This document shows, piece after piece, positions 8,521 through 17,333 of a stretch of 33,246 nucleotides of DNA (positions are counted from its first letter, which is position 1; the number at the start of each line of letters is the position of its first letter). Below the pieces are notes generated by a model that searched no databases, was not told the origin of the DNA, and saw nothing but the letters and a program-made list of their open reading frames with translations. The translations under genes and the position numbers were made by a program. Source of the DNA: Streptosporangium canum (GTDB lineage Bacteria > Actinomycetota > Actinomycetes > Streptosporangiales > Streptosporangiaceae); the NCBI RefSeq assembly GCF_900113865.1, contig NZ_FOQY01000054.1, positions 10,063 through 43,308 of the forward strand, given 5' to 3'.

Positions 8521-9534
8521 CTAGACGTGCACCACGTCGTGGGTCTCCGCGAAGTGGCAGGCGCTCGCGTGCGCGGTGCCGGGCCGGATCTGCAGCAGCG
8601 GCTCCTGCTCCGCGCAGATCTCCTGCGCCTTCCAGCACCTGGTCCGGAAGCGGCATCCCGACGGCGGGTTGGCCGGGGAGGGCGGGTCGCCCTGGAGGAT
8701 GATCCGCTCACGCCGTTCCCGCCCGTCCGGGTCGGGCACCGGGACCGCCGACAGCAGCGCCTGGGTGTAGGGGTGGGCGGGGCGGTCGTAGATCTCGGTG
8801 TCCTTGCCCAGCTCGACCATCTTGCCCAGATACATCACGCCGACCCGGTCGGAGATGTGACGGACCACCGACAGGTCGTGCGCGATGAAGATGTAGGCGA
8901 GGTCGAACTCGTTCTGCAGCCGCTCCAGCAGGTTGATGACCTGCGCCTGGATCGACACGTCGAGCGCGGACACCGGCTCGTCGCAGACGATGATCTCCGG
9001 CTGGAGCGCCAGGCCCCGGGCGATGCCGATGCGCTGGCGCTGGCCGCCGGAGAACTGGTGCGGGTAGCGGTTGATGTGGTCGGGGTTGAGACCCACCACC
9101 TCCAGCAGCTCCTGCACCTTGCGGCGGCGGTCCCCCTTGGGGGCGACCTCCTGGTGGATCTCGTACGGCTCGCCGATGATGTCGCCCACGGTCATCCGGG
9201 GGTTCAGCGAGGTGTACGGGTCCTGCATGACCATCTGGATGTTGCGGCGGACCCGCTTGAGCTCGCCGCCCCTGGCCTGGGCGATCTCCCGGCCGTTGAT
9301 CTTCACGGAGCCGGAGGTCGGCCGCTCCAGTGCCATCAGGAGCTTGGCCAGCGTGGACTTGCCGCAGCCGGACTCGCCCACGATGCCGAGCGTCTCACCG
9401 CGGCGCAGGTCGAAGGAGACCCCGTCCACGGCCTTGATCGCACCGATCTGCTTCTTCATGATGATGCCCTGGTTCAGCGGGAAGTGCTTGACCAGGTCGC
9501 GGACCTCAAGGATCGGCTCACCCGTGGCTGCCAT
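8521..9534 (-). CDS. dppF: Oligopeptide ABC transporter ATPase (DppF/OppF-like)
   Basis: One of the two cytoplasmic ATPases of a peptide importer. Walker A is GESGCGKS (residues 53-60), the ABC signature is FSGGQRQRIG, Walker B is IIVCDEPVSALD, and the H-loop is IAHDLS. The C-terminal oligo_HPY extension with a Cys-rich stretch (SGCRFRTRCWKAQEIC) is typical for Opp/Dpp ATPases. At 337 residues it is full length. ATG at 9534 has GGAGGGAGG upstream and overlaps the end of dppD by 17 bases, so the two are translationally coupled. It is the last gene of the operon. The dpp name is by family; the real peptide or other solute is not known. Confidence 0.9.
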   Translation of the reverse strand: MAATGEPILEVRDLVKHFPLNQGIIMKKQIGAIKAVDGVSFDLRRGETLGIVGESGCGKSTLAKLLMALERPTSGSVKINGREIAQARGGELKRVRRNIQMVMQDPYTSLNPRMTVGDIIGEPYEIHQEVAPKGDRRRKVQELLEVVGLNPDHINRYPHQFSGGQRQRIGIARGLALQPEIIVCDEPVSALDVSIQAQVINLLERLQNEFDLAYIFIAHDLSVVRHISDRVGVMYLGKMVELGKDTEIYDRPAHPYTQALLSAVPVPDPDGRERRERIILQGDPPSPANPPSGCRFRTRCWKAQEICAEQEPLLQIRPGTAHASACHFAETHDVVHV

Positions 9535-10555
9535 CGAGGACCTCCCTCCAGTAGTGACAGGCGCTGCTGCGCGTGGGGCCGATCTCGTACAGAGGCGGCG
9601 CCTCGGTGACGCAGTTGTCCTGACGGTAGGGGCACCGGGGGTGGAAAGCACAGCCCGAGGGCATCGCGAGCAGGTTCGGCGGCATGCCCTTGATGGCGTA
9701 CAGCTCCTGGCCCTTCTGGTCGACCCTGGGGATCGAGTCGAGCAGCCCCTTGGTGTACGGATGGGCGGGGGCCCGGTAGATGTCGTGCACGAGGGCGTTC
9801 TCCACGATCCGCCCGCCGTACATGACCGCGATCTTGTCGGCCACGTCGGCCACCACGCCGAGGTCGTGGGTGATCAGGATCAGGCCCATGTTGCTCTCGC
9901 GCTGCAGCTCGGCGAGGAGCTCCATGATCTGGGCCTGCACCGTCACGTCGAGCGCCGTGGTCGGCTCGTCGGCGATCAGCACCTCCGGGTCGAGCGCGAT
10001 CGACATCGCGATCATGATGCGCTGGCGCATGCCGCCGGAGAACTGGTGCGGGTAGTCGTGCACCCGCTGCCTGGCTCCGGGGATGCGGACCCGGTCCATC
10101 AGCTCGACGGCCTTCTTCTCGGCGTCGCGCCGGGAGGCGCCCCGGTGCACCCGGAACATCTCCCCGATCTGCGAGCCCACGGTGAACACCGGGTTCAGCG
10201 CGGAGAGCGCGTCCTGGAAGATCATCGCAACCCGCTGGCCGCGGACCTGGGAGCGCGCGTCCTCCGGCAGCCTGAGCAGGTCGGTCCCCCGGAAGCGGAC
10301 CTCTCCCCGGGGGATGCGGGCCGGCGGCATGTCGAGGATGCCCATGATCGCCTGGGCGGTCACCGACTTGCCGGAGCCCGACTCGCCGAGCACGGCGAGC
10401 GTCTCGCCGGGGTTCAGCGAGTAGCTGACCCCGTTGACCGCCTTGACGACGCCCTGCCTGGTGACGAACTCCACGTGCAGGTCGTCGACGGCGAGCAGGG
10501 GTTCGTCACCCAGGGCTCCCCCGGCCGGCAACACCGACGTTGACGTCTTCTTCAC
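9518..10555 (-). CDS. dppD: Oligopeptide ABC transporter ATPase (DppD/OppD-like)
   Basis: Second ATPase of the importer, 345 residues. Walker A is GESGSGKS (57-64), signature FSGGMRQRI, Walker B VLIADEPTTALD, and H-loop ITHDLG, followed by the C-terminal extension with SGCAFHPRCPYRQDNC. The GTG start at 10555 is supported by a GGGGGG run about 4 bases upstream. It begins 10 bases after dppC ends and overlaps dppF, so the three are one transcript. Pairing of two different ATPases is the normal arrangement for peptide importers. Confidence 0.9.
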   Translation of the reverse strand: MKKTSTSVLPAGGALGDEPLLAVDDLHVEFVTRQGVVKAVNGVSYSLNPGETLAVLGESGSGKSVTAQAIMGILDMPPARIPRGEVRFRGTDLLRLPEDARSQVRGQRVAMIFQDALSALNPVFTVGSQIGEMFRVHRGASRRDAEKKAVELMDRVRIPGARQRVHDYPHQFSGGMRQRIMIAMSIALDPEVLIADEPTTALDVTVQAQIMELLAELQRESNMGLILITHDLGVVADVADKIAVMYGGRIVENALVHDIYRAPAHPYTKGLLDSIPRVDQKGQELYAIKGMPPNLLAMPSGCAFHPRCPYRQDNCVTEAPPLYEIGPTRSSACHYWREVLDGSHG

Positions 10556-10565
10556 AGGTCCCCCC

Positions 10566-11492
10566 TTACCGCAGCTTCGGGTCGAGGGCGTCGCGTACGG
10601 CGTCGCCCAGCATGATGAAGGCCAGCACGGTCAGGCTCAGGAACAGCGCCGGGAAGAGCAGCGGTCCCGGCGCCTCCAGGAAGCGCTCCCGGGCATCGGA
10701 GATCATAAGTCCCCAGGAGATATCAGGCGAGCGTAAACCGACCCCCAAAAAGGACAGGCCGGCCTCAGCGGCGATGAAGCCCCCCAAGTTGATCGTGGCG
10801 ACCACGATCACGGGCGCGACCGCGTTCGGCAGGATGTGCCGGAACATGATCCGGGGCGCGGAGGCGCCGAGCGCCCGGGCCGCGACCACGTAGTCCTGGC
10901 TCTTGGCGGTGATCACCGCCGCCCGCATGATGCGGAAGGTCATCGGCCAGGTCAGTACGGCCAGCGCCAGCATGACGGTCCAGACGTTGCCCGTACGGAA
11001 GACCGCCAGGATGAGCAGCGCGCCGAGGATCGACGGGATGGCGAAGAAGATCTCGGTGATCCGGGAGAACAGGGTGTCGACCGCCCCGCCCTTGAATCCC
11101 GCGACGAGGCCGAGCAGGCCGCCCACCAGCGCGGTGACGACCGTGGTCGTCACGCCCACCACGATCGAGTTGCGGGCGCCGTAGACCGTGCGGGCGTAGA
11201 CGTCGCAGCCCAGGTTGTCGGTGCCGAACCAGTGCGCGCCGCTCATGCCCTGGCGGGCGTCGGCGAGCCGGCAGCTCGCCGCGTCGAACGGGTCAACCGA
11301 GGTGAACAGCCAGGGAAACACCGACATGATGAGAAAAATGCCGATAAGGACTGCCGAGCCGATGAAGAGCGGGCGGCGGCGCAGATCGTGCCAGGCGTCG
11401 TTCCACAGGCTGGCGGCCCTGGGCGGCTTGGGGGGCCTGGCCGGCTTGCCGTGCCTGGCGCGCCCGGCGGCCGGGGCGAGGGTGTCACTCAT
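10566..11492 (-). CDS. dppC: Oligopeptide ABC transporter permease (DppC-like)
   Basis: A 308-residue inner-membrane permease. A Pro/Arg/Lys-rich cytoplasmic N-terminus leads into a first helix (SAVLIGIFLIMSVFPWLF), then a periplasmic-side loop with HWFGTDNLGCDVYAR that is characteristic of OppC/DppC, then five further helices. The cytoplasmic coupling (EAA) loop is QDYVVAARALGASAPRIMF followed by HILPNAV. ATG at 11492 overlaps the stop of dppB by 8 bases. It forms the channel with dppB. Confidence 0.9.
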   Translation of the reverse strand: MSDTLAPAAGRARHGKPARPPKPPRAASLWNDAWHDLRRRPLFIGSAVLIGIFLIMSVFPWLFTSVDPFDAASCRLADARQGMSGAHWFGTDNLGCDVYARTVYGARNSIVVGVTTTVVTALVGGLLGLVAGFKGGAVDTLFSRITEIFFAIPSILGALLILAVFRTGNVWTVMLALAVLTWPMTFRIMRAAVITAKSQDYVVAARALGASAPRIMFRHILPNAVAPVIVVATINLGGFIAAEAGLSFLGVGLRSPDISWGLMISDARERFLEAPGPLLFPALFLSLTVLAFIMLGDAVRDALDPKLR

Positions 11493-12408
11493 AGCGGATC
11501 CTCGGGTCGAGCACGGCGTAGAGCAGGTCGACGATCAGGTTGGCCAGGATGTAGATCAGCACCAGCACGGTCACGATGCCGACGACCACCGACTGCTCGC
11601 GCAGGTAGACCGAGCTGAAGAGCTGCTGGCCGATACCCGGCAGGTTGAAGATCGTCTCGGTGATCACGGCGCCGCCCATCAGCGTGCCGAGGTCGGCGCC
11701 GAGATAGGTGATCAGCGGGATCAGCGCGTTGCGCAGCGCGTGCCGTCCGACGACCCGGCGCCGGGGCAGGCCCTTGGCCACCGCGGTGCGGATGTAGTCG
11801 GCCCGCAGGGTCTCCACGAGGCTGGTCCGGGTGAGCCGGGTGAGGTAGGCGATCGACGTCCCGGCGAGCACGAAGCCGGGCAGCAGGTAGCTGCGCCAGC
11901 CGTCCGTGACGCCCGCGACGGGGAAGAGGCCGACCTTGACCCCCAGGAGCAGCTGGAGCACGAAACCGGTGACCAGCGTGGGAATGGAGATCAGCACCAG
12001 CGTGGACGCGAGGACCATGGAGTCCTGGGCCCTGCCGTGGCGCAGCGCCGCGTAGAGGCCGAGGCCGACTCCGATGACCGCCTCCATGACCAGGGCGGTC
12101 ATCGCCAGGTTGATGGTCACCTGGAACTTGCCGGCCATGATGTCCGTGACCGGGACCCCGGCGAAGGTTTTGCCGAAGTCGCCGCCGAACAGGCCCACGA
12201 GGTAGTACCAGTACTGCACCAGGAACGGGTCGTTCAGGTGGTACTGCTCTCGCATGATGTCCACGAGGTTGGGGTCCATCCGCTTCTCGCCCATCAGCGC
12301 CGCGATGGGGTCACCGGGCAGCGCGAAGACGATGGCGTAGATGAGCAGGGTCGCGCCCAGAAGAACAGGTATCGCCTGGATCAGGCGCCTGATGATGTAA
12401 CGGCTCAT
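11485..12408 (-). CDS. dppB: Oligopeptide ABC transporter permease (DppB-like)
   Basis: A 307-residue permease starting MSRYIIRRLIQAIPVLLGA, the standard DppB/OppB opening helix. The segment FALPGDPIAALMGE and the following QYHLNDPFLVQYWYYL match the family's first outer loop. The coupling loop is ADYIRTAVAKGLPRRRVVG followed by HALRNALIP. The ATG at 12408 is the only sensible start; GGGAGG lies just upstream on the minus strand. It is separated from the binding-protein gene by 122 bases holding a GC hairpin, and it overlaps dppC. Confidence 0.9.
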   Translation of the reverse strand: MSRYIIRRLIQAIPVLLGATLLIYAIVFALPGDPIAALMGEKRMDPNLVDIMREQYHLNDPFLVQYWYYLVGLFGGDFGKTFAGVPVTDIMAGKFQVTINLAMTALVMEAVIGVGLGLYAALRHGRAQDSMVLASTLVLISIPTLVTGFVLQLLLGVKVGLFPVAGVTDGWRSYLLPGFVLAGTSIAYLTRLTRTSLVETLRADYIRTAVAKGLPRRRVVGRHALRNALIPLITYLGADLGTLMGGAVITETIFNLPGIGQQLFSSVYLREQSVVVGIVTVLVLIYILANLIVDLLYAVLDPRIRYE

Positions 12409-12440
12409 TCAAGCCTCCCGTACACGCCTCGGGGAACAGC

Positions 12441-12474
12441 CCCGCGGCGCCGCCGGGATGTGCGGCGCCGCGGG
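12441..12474 (-). terminator. GC hairpin between dppA and dppB
   Basis: A perfect 13-bp inverted repeat (12441-12453 with 12462-12474, 8-base loop) lies in the only real gap inside the dpp operon. There is no T run, so I read it as a partial terminator or a 3' stabiliser that lets the binding-protein mRNA outnumber the permease mRNA, a known arrangement in ABC import operons. Confidence 0.65.
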
Positions 12475-12530
12475 ACCGCCCGGAGGCAGCCCATGGGGCC
12501 GGGCGCACGCGCCCGGCCCGCAGCCATCCG

Positions 12531-14162
12531 TCAGGCGACCTTCTCGACCTTGGTCCACTCGACCTGGTTGAGAAGGTTGATCTTGACGCCCTTGACATGC
12601 TGGGAGAACGCGGCGTTCGTCCGGTAGAAGTACACCGGGATGTACGGCAGTTCCTTGATCAGGATGTCGTCGGCCTGCTGGTAGTACTTCAGGCCCTGCG
12701 CCTGCGTCGCGGCGCTGTCGCCCTTGGCGAGGAGGTCGTCGAACGCCTTGTTGGACCAGCCGGCGTAGTTGGAGCCGGTCTTGATCGCGACGGTGGAGAA
12801 GACCGGGGTCAGGTAGTTCTCCGCCGACGGGTAGTCGATCGCCCAGCCCATGCGGAACATGCCGCCGTAGGTCTTCTCGTCGAGCTCGTCGAGGATCGAG
12901 GCGAACTTCTCGAACGGCTTCACCGTGACCTGGACGCCGAGGTTGGCGCGGAGGTTGTTGGCGACCGCCTCGATCCACTCCTTGTGCGGGCCGTCGGAGT
13001 TGTAGCCCAGCTCCAGCGTCTTCGGGCCGCCGTTGGCGGCGTACTGCGACTTGGCCTTGGCCGGGTCGTAGGTGCAGACCGCGCAGGCGCCCGGACGGTA
13101 GCCGTCGAGCAGCGGGTTGATGAAGTCGTCGGCCGGGGCGCGGGTGCCCGAGAAGACCGTCTCGGCGATCGTCTTGCGGTCGATGGCCAGGGAGATGGCC
13201 TCGCGGACCTTCACGTTCGCGTAGGTCTTGTTGTACTGCATCGGGAAGCCGATGTACCCGACGCCGGCGTCGGCCTCGTCCATGTAGCGCTCGCCGAGCT
13301 CGGCCTTGGCGCTGGCGATCGCCGAGGGGGGCAGCGAGTCGTGGATGTCCAGGTTGCCCGCGCGCAGGTCGTTGAACGCGGTCTCGGCGCTGGAGTAGAG
13401 CTTGAACTGGAGCTTGTCGAACTTCGGCTTGTCCCCGGGGAACTTGTCGTACCGGGTCAGGTCGATCGACTGGTCGGTGCCCTTGTTGTAGGGCTTGTCG
13501 AACTTGAAGTAGCCCTGCCCGATCGGCTGCTTGGCGTACGCCTCGGTGACCTTGCCGTCCGCACCGAAGGCGGCCTTGGGCAGCGGGTAGAACGACGTGT
13601 AGCCCAGCATCGTCTTGAACTGCGAGAACGGCTTGCTCAGGGTGACCTTGAAGGTGCTGTCGTCGACGACCTTGAGGCCCTTCATCTCCTTGGTGGAGAC
13701 GGTCTTGCCCTCGCCCGGGTTCAGGTCGGCCCAGCCCTCGACGCGGCTGAAGAAACCGTTGGCACCCTGGACGTTGTCCTGGTTGGCGGCGTAGTTCCAC
13801 GCGTCGACGTAGTTCTGCGCGATCAGCGGCTCGTCGTTGTGCCAGGTGTAGCCCGGCTTGAGCTTGATCGTCCAGGTCTTGTTGTCGGTCGACTTGATCG
13901 ACTCGGCGACGTCGTCGACGACCTGCTTGTTCTCGTCGTAGCTCACCAGCGGGGCGAAGACGGCGGCCAGCACTTCGGAACCCTCGGACTCGGTGGTGTC
14001 ACCGGGGTAGAAGAGCTTCTGGGGCTCACCGAGCTCCATGCGCACGGGCTGGTCGGCGGAGGCCGTCCCGCCGCCCGTAGAGCTCTGGCCGCCGCACGCG
14101 GCCAGCCCCAGGGCGAGCAGCGCGGTGCCGGCGGTGATCCGTGCGCCCTTAGTAACGCGCAT
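12531..14162 (-). CDS. dppA: Peptide ABC transporter substrate-binding lipoprotein
   Basis: A 543-residue solute-binding protein of family 5 (SBP_bac_5). The lipobox is LAAC with the lipidated cysteine at C23, so it is anchored outside the membrane. Family features include DNKTWTIKLKPGYTWHNDEPL, VKVREAISLAIDRKTIAETVF and a C-terminal region naming a large two-lobed fold. ATG at 14162 has GGGAGG upstream; the frame is open to 14282 but that extension would destroy the signal peptide. It is the first gene of dppABCDF. A possible promoter on the minus strand is TTGGCA (14459-14454) with TATGAG 17 bases on, giving a leader of about 260 bases. Confidence 0.92.
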   Translation of the reverse strand: MRVTKGARITAGTALLALGLAACGGQSSTGGGTASADQPVRMELGEPQKLFYPGDTTESEGSEVLAAVFAPLVSYDENKQVVDDVAESIKSTDNKTWTIKLKPGYTWHNDEPLIAQNYVDAWNYAANQDNVQGANGFFSRVEGWADLNPGEGKTVSTKEMKGLKVVDDSTFKVTLSKPFSQFKTMLGYTSFYPLPKAAFGADGKVTEAYAKQPIGQGYFKFDKPYNKGTDQSIDLTRYDKFPGDKPKFDKLQFKLYSSAETAFNDLRAGNLDIHDSLPPSAIASAKAELGERYMDEADAGVGYIGFPMQYNKTYANVKVREAISLAIDRKTIAETVFSGTRAPADDFINPLLDGYRPGACAVCTYDPAKAKSQYAANGGPKTLELGYNSDGPHKEWIEAVANNLRANLGVQVTVKPFEKFASILDELDEKTYGGMFRMGWAIDYPSAENYLTPVFSTVAIKTGSNYAGWSNKAFDDLLAKGDSAATQAQGLKYYQQADDILIKELPYIPVYFYRTNAAFSQHVKGVKINLLNQVEWTKVEKVA

Positions 14163-14666
14163 TGTAGTAATTCCTCCCTTTGCAGGCGGGCGTCGCCATC
14201 GAGGTCCCGTAGCCCGGACAGCCCGGCAGGGGAGGTTGTGGTCCCCCGTTCCTCGCCGTCCCGGCCAAGGTGCTGACGCCACACCAGTCGGACGCGACTA
14301 TCCCGCACCGCTCCACACATAGATGTCTCTGTGATGTTGCAGTTCGGTCACGCATGTGCCGGTTCGGCGCCATACGTCTACCAGCATGACCGATCCAACC
14401 CCCCAGAAGGGCCATAAGTAGACATATAGGCTCATATAGGGCGAGAACGGTCATGCCAAAGTACCTCTGGGCCATGAGTGCTCGCATCCATTGCCCACGC
14501 ATGACCCCTACCTGGGCTAACGTTGACCCCGTCGCAGAAGGACCGGGGGTTCGCAGGCGAACCGCACAATTGCCCTGGAACCTCCTTGGTGGAGATCCCG
14601 TCCAATGTGTGCGGCGGAGCACCGCCGTAGGCACTTCAACCACTCGCATCCAATAGAGTCCTTGCC
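14163..14666. promoter_or_regulatory. 504-bp divergent intergenic region (dppA / ABC exporter)
   Basis: No convincing gene is present; the ORFs here lack starts with ribosome sites and coding-like codon use, and base composition is lower in GC than the genes. CATATAGG occurs twice 10 bases apart (14423-14430 and 14433-14440), near the proposed dppA promoter. At the right end TAGAGT (14654-14659) lies 7 bases before the exporter ATG and may be a leaderless -10 element. The leader of dppA is long enough for an RNA control element, but I recognise no riboswitch. Confidence 0.4.
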
Positions 14667-15608
14667 ATGAGCCAGCCGGAATCCGCGATCGCGGACGCCC
14701 AGGCGGGCGGCCCGAGTAACGGCACCCCAGACAAGGGGCAAGAGCCGCTGGCCAAGCTCGCCGAGCGTTACGGACTTCGGCGTGCCATCGCACGCCCCAG
14801 TCTGCCCGTCTACCTGCGTCAGTTGTGGGAACGACGGCACTTCGTCATGACGTACGCGACCTCGCGCAACGTCTCGAAGTACAGCAACTCAGCCCTGGGC
14901 CAGCTCTGGCAGGTCCTCACCCCGCTGATGAACGCCGGGATCTACTGGCTGATGTTCGGCCTGATCCTGGGTGCGGACAAGGGGGTCCAGAACTATCCCG
15001 CGTTCCTCATCACCGGGATGTTCGTCTTCACCTACACCCAGCGCTCGGTGAGCAGCGGCGCCAAGTCGATCTCCGGCAACCTGTCGCTGATCCGCGCCCT
15101 GCACTTCCCGCGCGCGGCGCTCCCCTTCGCCTACACGATCCAGGAGTTCCAGCAGCTCCTGATCTCCATGGGCGTGCTGGTCGCGCTGGTGCTCGTCACC
15201 GGCGAGACGCCCACGTGGTTCTGGCTGCTGATCCCGGTGGCCCTGCTGCTGCAGACCATGTTCAACATCGGCGCCAGCCTGGTCCTGGCCCGCGTCGGCT
15301 CCACCGCCCGCGACCTGAACCAGCTCCTGCCGTTCATCATGCGCACCTGGCTCTACGCCTCCGGCGTGTTCTTCTCCATCCAGGGCAAGGTGGTGGGCGC
15401 CGAGGGAGACGTGTTCCGGCAGTGGATCGCCGACATCATGTACTTCAACCCCGCCGCCGCCTACATCGAGCTCATGCGCGACCTGCTCATGGAGTCGCAT
15501 GCCCCCCGGCCGTACATCTGGTACGTCTGCATATTCTGGGCGGTGTTCGCCTTGATCGGTGGCTTCTGGTACTTCTGGCGAGCCGAGGAGAAGTACGGCC
15601 GTGGCTGA
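14667..15608 (+). CDS. ABC-2 polysaccharide / teichoic-acid exporter permease
   Basis: A 313-residue permease of the TagG/Wzm type that, with the next ATPase, exports a lipid-linked cell-surface glycan across the membrane. A hydrophilic N-terminus of about 55 residues leads to RNVSKYSNSALGQLWQVLTP, a typical amphipathic lead-in for this family, then six hydrophobic segments and a short basic tail. There is no Shine-Dalgarno; TAGAGT lies 7 bases before the ATG, suggesting a leaderless mRNA. The stop overlaps the ATPase start. No glycosyltransferase genes are next to it, so the glycan is unknown. Confidence 0.85.
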   Translation: MSQPESAIADAQAGGPSNGTPDKGQEPLAKLAERYGLRRAIARPSLPVYLRQLWERRHFVMTYATSRNVSKYSNSALGQLWQVLTPLMNAGIYWLMFGLILGADKGVQNYPAFLITGMFVFTYTQRSVSSGAKSISGNLSLIRALHFPRAALPFAYTIQEFQQLLISMGVLVALVLVTGETPTWFWLLIPVALLLQTMFNIGASLVLARVGSTARDLNQLLPFIMRTWLYASGVFFSIQGKVVGAEGDVFRQWIADIMYFNPAAAYIELMRDLLMESHAPRPYIWYVCIFWAVFALIGGFWYFWRAEEKYGRG

Positions 15609-16455
15609 GTTGACCGAGGAGCTGTCCAGCGTGAAGGCTGAGGAACCCGGCGCCCCCACCAAGGACGTCAGGGTGCACCCCAACCCGGACCCCGTCGGCG
15701 ACAGCCGTGCGGGCACTCCGACGGTCATCGTGGACGACCTGCACATCATCTACCGCGTGTACGGCGCGGCCACCGAGGCCGAGAAGGGCAACGCCGCCAA
15801 CGCCCTCATGCGCCTTCTCAAGCGCCAGGGCAGGCCGCAGATGAAGGAGGTGCACGCCGTCCGCGGCGTCTCCTTCGTGGCCCACCACGGCGACGCCATC
15901 GGCATCATCGGCCGCAACGGCTCGGGCAAGTCCACCATGCTGCGGGCCATCGCCGGGCTCCTGCCGCCCCACTCGGGCGCGGTCTACACCGACGGCCAGC
16001 CCTCCCTGCTCGGCGTCAACGCCGCGATGATGCGCGAGCTCACCGGCGAGCGCAACATCGTGCTGGGCTGCTACGCGATGGGCATGAACCCCGCGCAGGT
16101 GAAGGAGAAGTACGACGAGATCGTCGAATTCTCCGGCATCGGCGAGTTCGTGCAGTTCCCCATGTCGACCTACTCCTCCGGCATGGGCGCCCGGCTCCGC
16201 TTCGCCATCGCCTCGGCCAAGGCCCACGACGTGCTGCTCATCGACGAGGCCCTGGCCACCGGCGACCGCGACTTCAAGCGCAAGAGCCAGGAGCGCATCA
16301 AGCAGATGCGCGACCAGGCCGGCACGGTCTTCCTGGTGGCGCACAACCTCGACGTGATCGAGGAGACCTGCAACCGGGTCATCTGGCTGCACAAGGGCAA
16401 GATCAAGATGGACGGCGACCCCAAGGCGGTGCTCGCCGCCTACAACAGCGCCTGA
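15601..16455 (+). CDS. ABC polysaccharide / teichoic-acid exporter ATPase
   Basis: The 284-residue ATPase of the TagH/Wzt type that drives the preceding permease. Walker A is GRNGSGKS (104-111), Q-loop region PSLLGVNAAMM, signature YSSGMGARL, Walker B LLIDEALATGD, and H-loop VAHN. The LLGVNAAMMRELTGERNI stretch is typical for exporters of surface glycans. A polar N-terminal extension of about 40 residues precedes the ATPase domain; there is no C-terminal glycan-binding domain. GTG at 15601 overlaps the permease end by 8 bases with GAGGAGAAG upstream. The two genes form one transcript. Confidence 0.88.
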   Translation: MAELTEELSSVKAEEPGAPTKDVRVHPNPDPVGDSRAGTPTVIVDDLHIIYRVYGAATEAEKGNAANALMRLLKRQGRPQMKEVHAVRGVSFVAHHGDAIGIIGRNGSGKSTMLRAIAGLLPPHSGAVYTDGQPSLLGVNAAMMRELTGERNIVLGCYAMGMNPAQVKEKYDEIVEFSGIGEFVQFPMSTYSSGMGARLRFAIASAKAHDVLLIDEALATGDRDFKRKSQERIKQMRDQAGTVFLVAHNLDVIEETCNRVIWLHKGKIKMDGDPKAVLAAYNSA

Positions 16456-16533
16456 CCGCGCCGGGCCCCGCCGCCCCCGGGCGGCAGGGCAAGATGAGAG
16501 CGACCGACAAGACGCTCCCACCGGAGGTGAATC

Positions 16534-17055
16534 GTGTCCCCACGGCCACCGATTCCATATGACTTCCTGCCCCAGGTCCCCGCGCTGACCGTCGAGAGCG
16601 ACGACGTCCGCGACGGCGAGACCATGTCCGAGGCCCAGGTGTTCGACGACTGGGGGGCGACCGGGCAGAACATCTCCCCGCACCTGCGCTGGTCGGGGGC
16701 CCCCGAGGGCACCCTCAGCTACGCGGTGACGTGCTTCGATCCCGACGCTCCCACCGGCAGCGGATTCTGGCACTGGCTGCTGTTCGACATCCCCGCCGAC
16801 GTGACCGAACTGCCCACCGGAGCGGGCCGCGCCGGCTCCGACTCCGGCGTGCACGGCCGCAACGACTACAGCACCCACGCCTACGGCGGCGCGGCCCCGC
16901 CGCCCGGCTGGCCGCACCGCTACATCTTCGCGGTGCACGCCCTCGACGTGGACAAGCTCGGCGTGGACGCCGACACGCCGCCTGCCGTGGTGGGCTTCAA
17001 CATCACCGCCCACACCCTGGCCCGCGGATATATCGCACCTGTGTACGAAACCTGA
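16534..17055 (+). CDS. YbhB/YbcL-type PEBP (Raf-kinase-inhibitor-like) protein
   Basis: A 173-residue cytoplasmic protein of the phosphatidylethanolamine-binding-protein family. The two conserved ligand-pocket segments are seen: DPDAPTGSGFWHWLLFDIP at about residues 69-87 and PPPGWPHRYIFAVHAL near residue 121. The length is normal for bacterial YbhB. The biochemical role of bacterial members is not settled. The GTG at 16534 has GGAGGTG 6 bases upstream, a near-perfect ribosome site. It sits 78 bases after the exporter ATPase; whether it shares that transcript is unclear. Confidence 0.9.
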   Translation: MSPRPPIPYDFLPQVPALTVESDDVRDGETMSEAQVFDDWGATGQNISPHLRWSGAPEGTLSYAVTCFDPDAPTGSGFWHWLLFDIPADVTELPTGAGRAGSDSGVHGRNDYSTHAYGGAAPPPGWPHRYIFAVHALDVDKLGVDADTPPAVVGFNITAHTLARGYIAPVYET

Positions 17056-17086
17056 GGGACACGCGAGCGCTCGGGCGGGCAATCGA

Positions 17087-17132
17087 CTGACATCGTGATC
17101 GGCGTTCCGCTATGATTCGAACGTTGTTTCGA
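17087..17132 (+). promoter_or_regulatory. Promoter with overlapping LexA (SOS) box
   Basis: CTGACA at 17087-17092, an 18-base spacer and TATGAT at 17111-17116 form the clearest housekeeping promoter in the window. Directly after the -10 lies TCGAACGTTGTTTCGA (17117-17132), which differs from the actinobacterial SOS-box consensus TCGAAC-N4-GTTCGA at a single base. LexA bound here would cover the transcription start, so the gene at 17148 should be switched on by DNA damage. Confidence 0.7.
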
Positions 17133-17147
17133 TCTTAGGAAGCCGTC

Positions 17148-17327
17148 ATGGAGTGGGGGCGCGCGATGCGAGAGCTGTCGACCGCGATCGACCACCTGGC
17201 CACAGAGGACCCGTCCGAGATTCCCCGTCTCCAGCTCGTCGAGCAGCTCATCGAGCTGCACTGGCAGATGGCCAGACTTCAGGCCCAGATCGCCCGCCGC
17301 ACCACCGTGCGGGGACCAGGCCTCTGA
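17148..17327 (+). CDS. SOS-box-controlled 59-residue protein
   Basis: A short ORF of 59 residues starting MEWGRAMRELSTAIDH, with an amphipathic, probably helical centre (PRLQLVEQLIELHWQMARLQAQIARR) and a basic end. It lies 15 bases after a LexA-like box and 31 bases after a -10 element, and a perfect hairpin begins 6 bases after its stop, so it looks like a complete transcription unit. GC at third positions is high, as expected for a real gene. AGGA lies about 8 bases before the ATG. The sequence resembles the N-terminal part of DUF222/13E12-type HNH proteins, which in mycobacteria also carry SOS boxes. It may be a remnant of such a gene or a stand-alone damage-induced microprotein. I cannot tell which. 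Confidence 0.5.
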   Translation: MEWGRAMRELSTAIDHLATEDPSEIPRLQLVEQLIELHWQMARLQAQIARRTTVRGPGL

Positions 17328-17333
17328 AACAGA

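Noticed and set aside
14453..14656. 67-codon plus-strand ORF in the dppA/exporter gap
   Set aside because: No ribosome site, mixed codon use, and it lies in a region that looks like promoter and leader.
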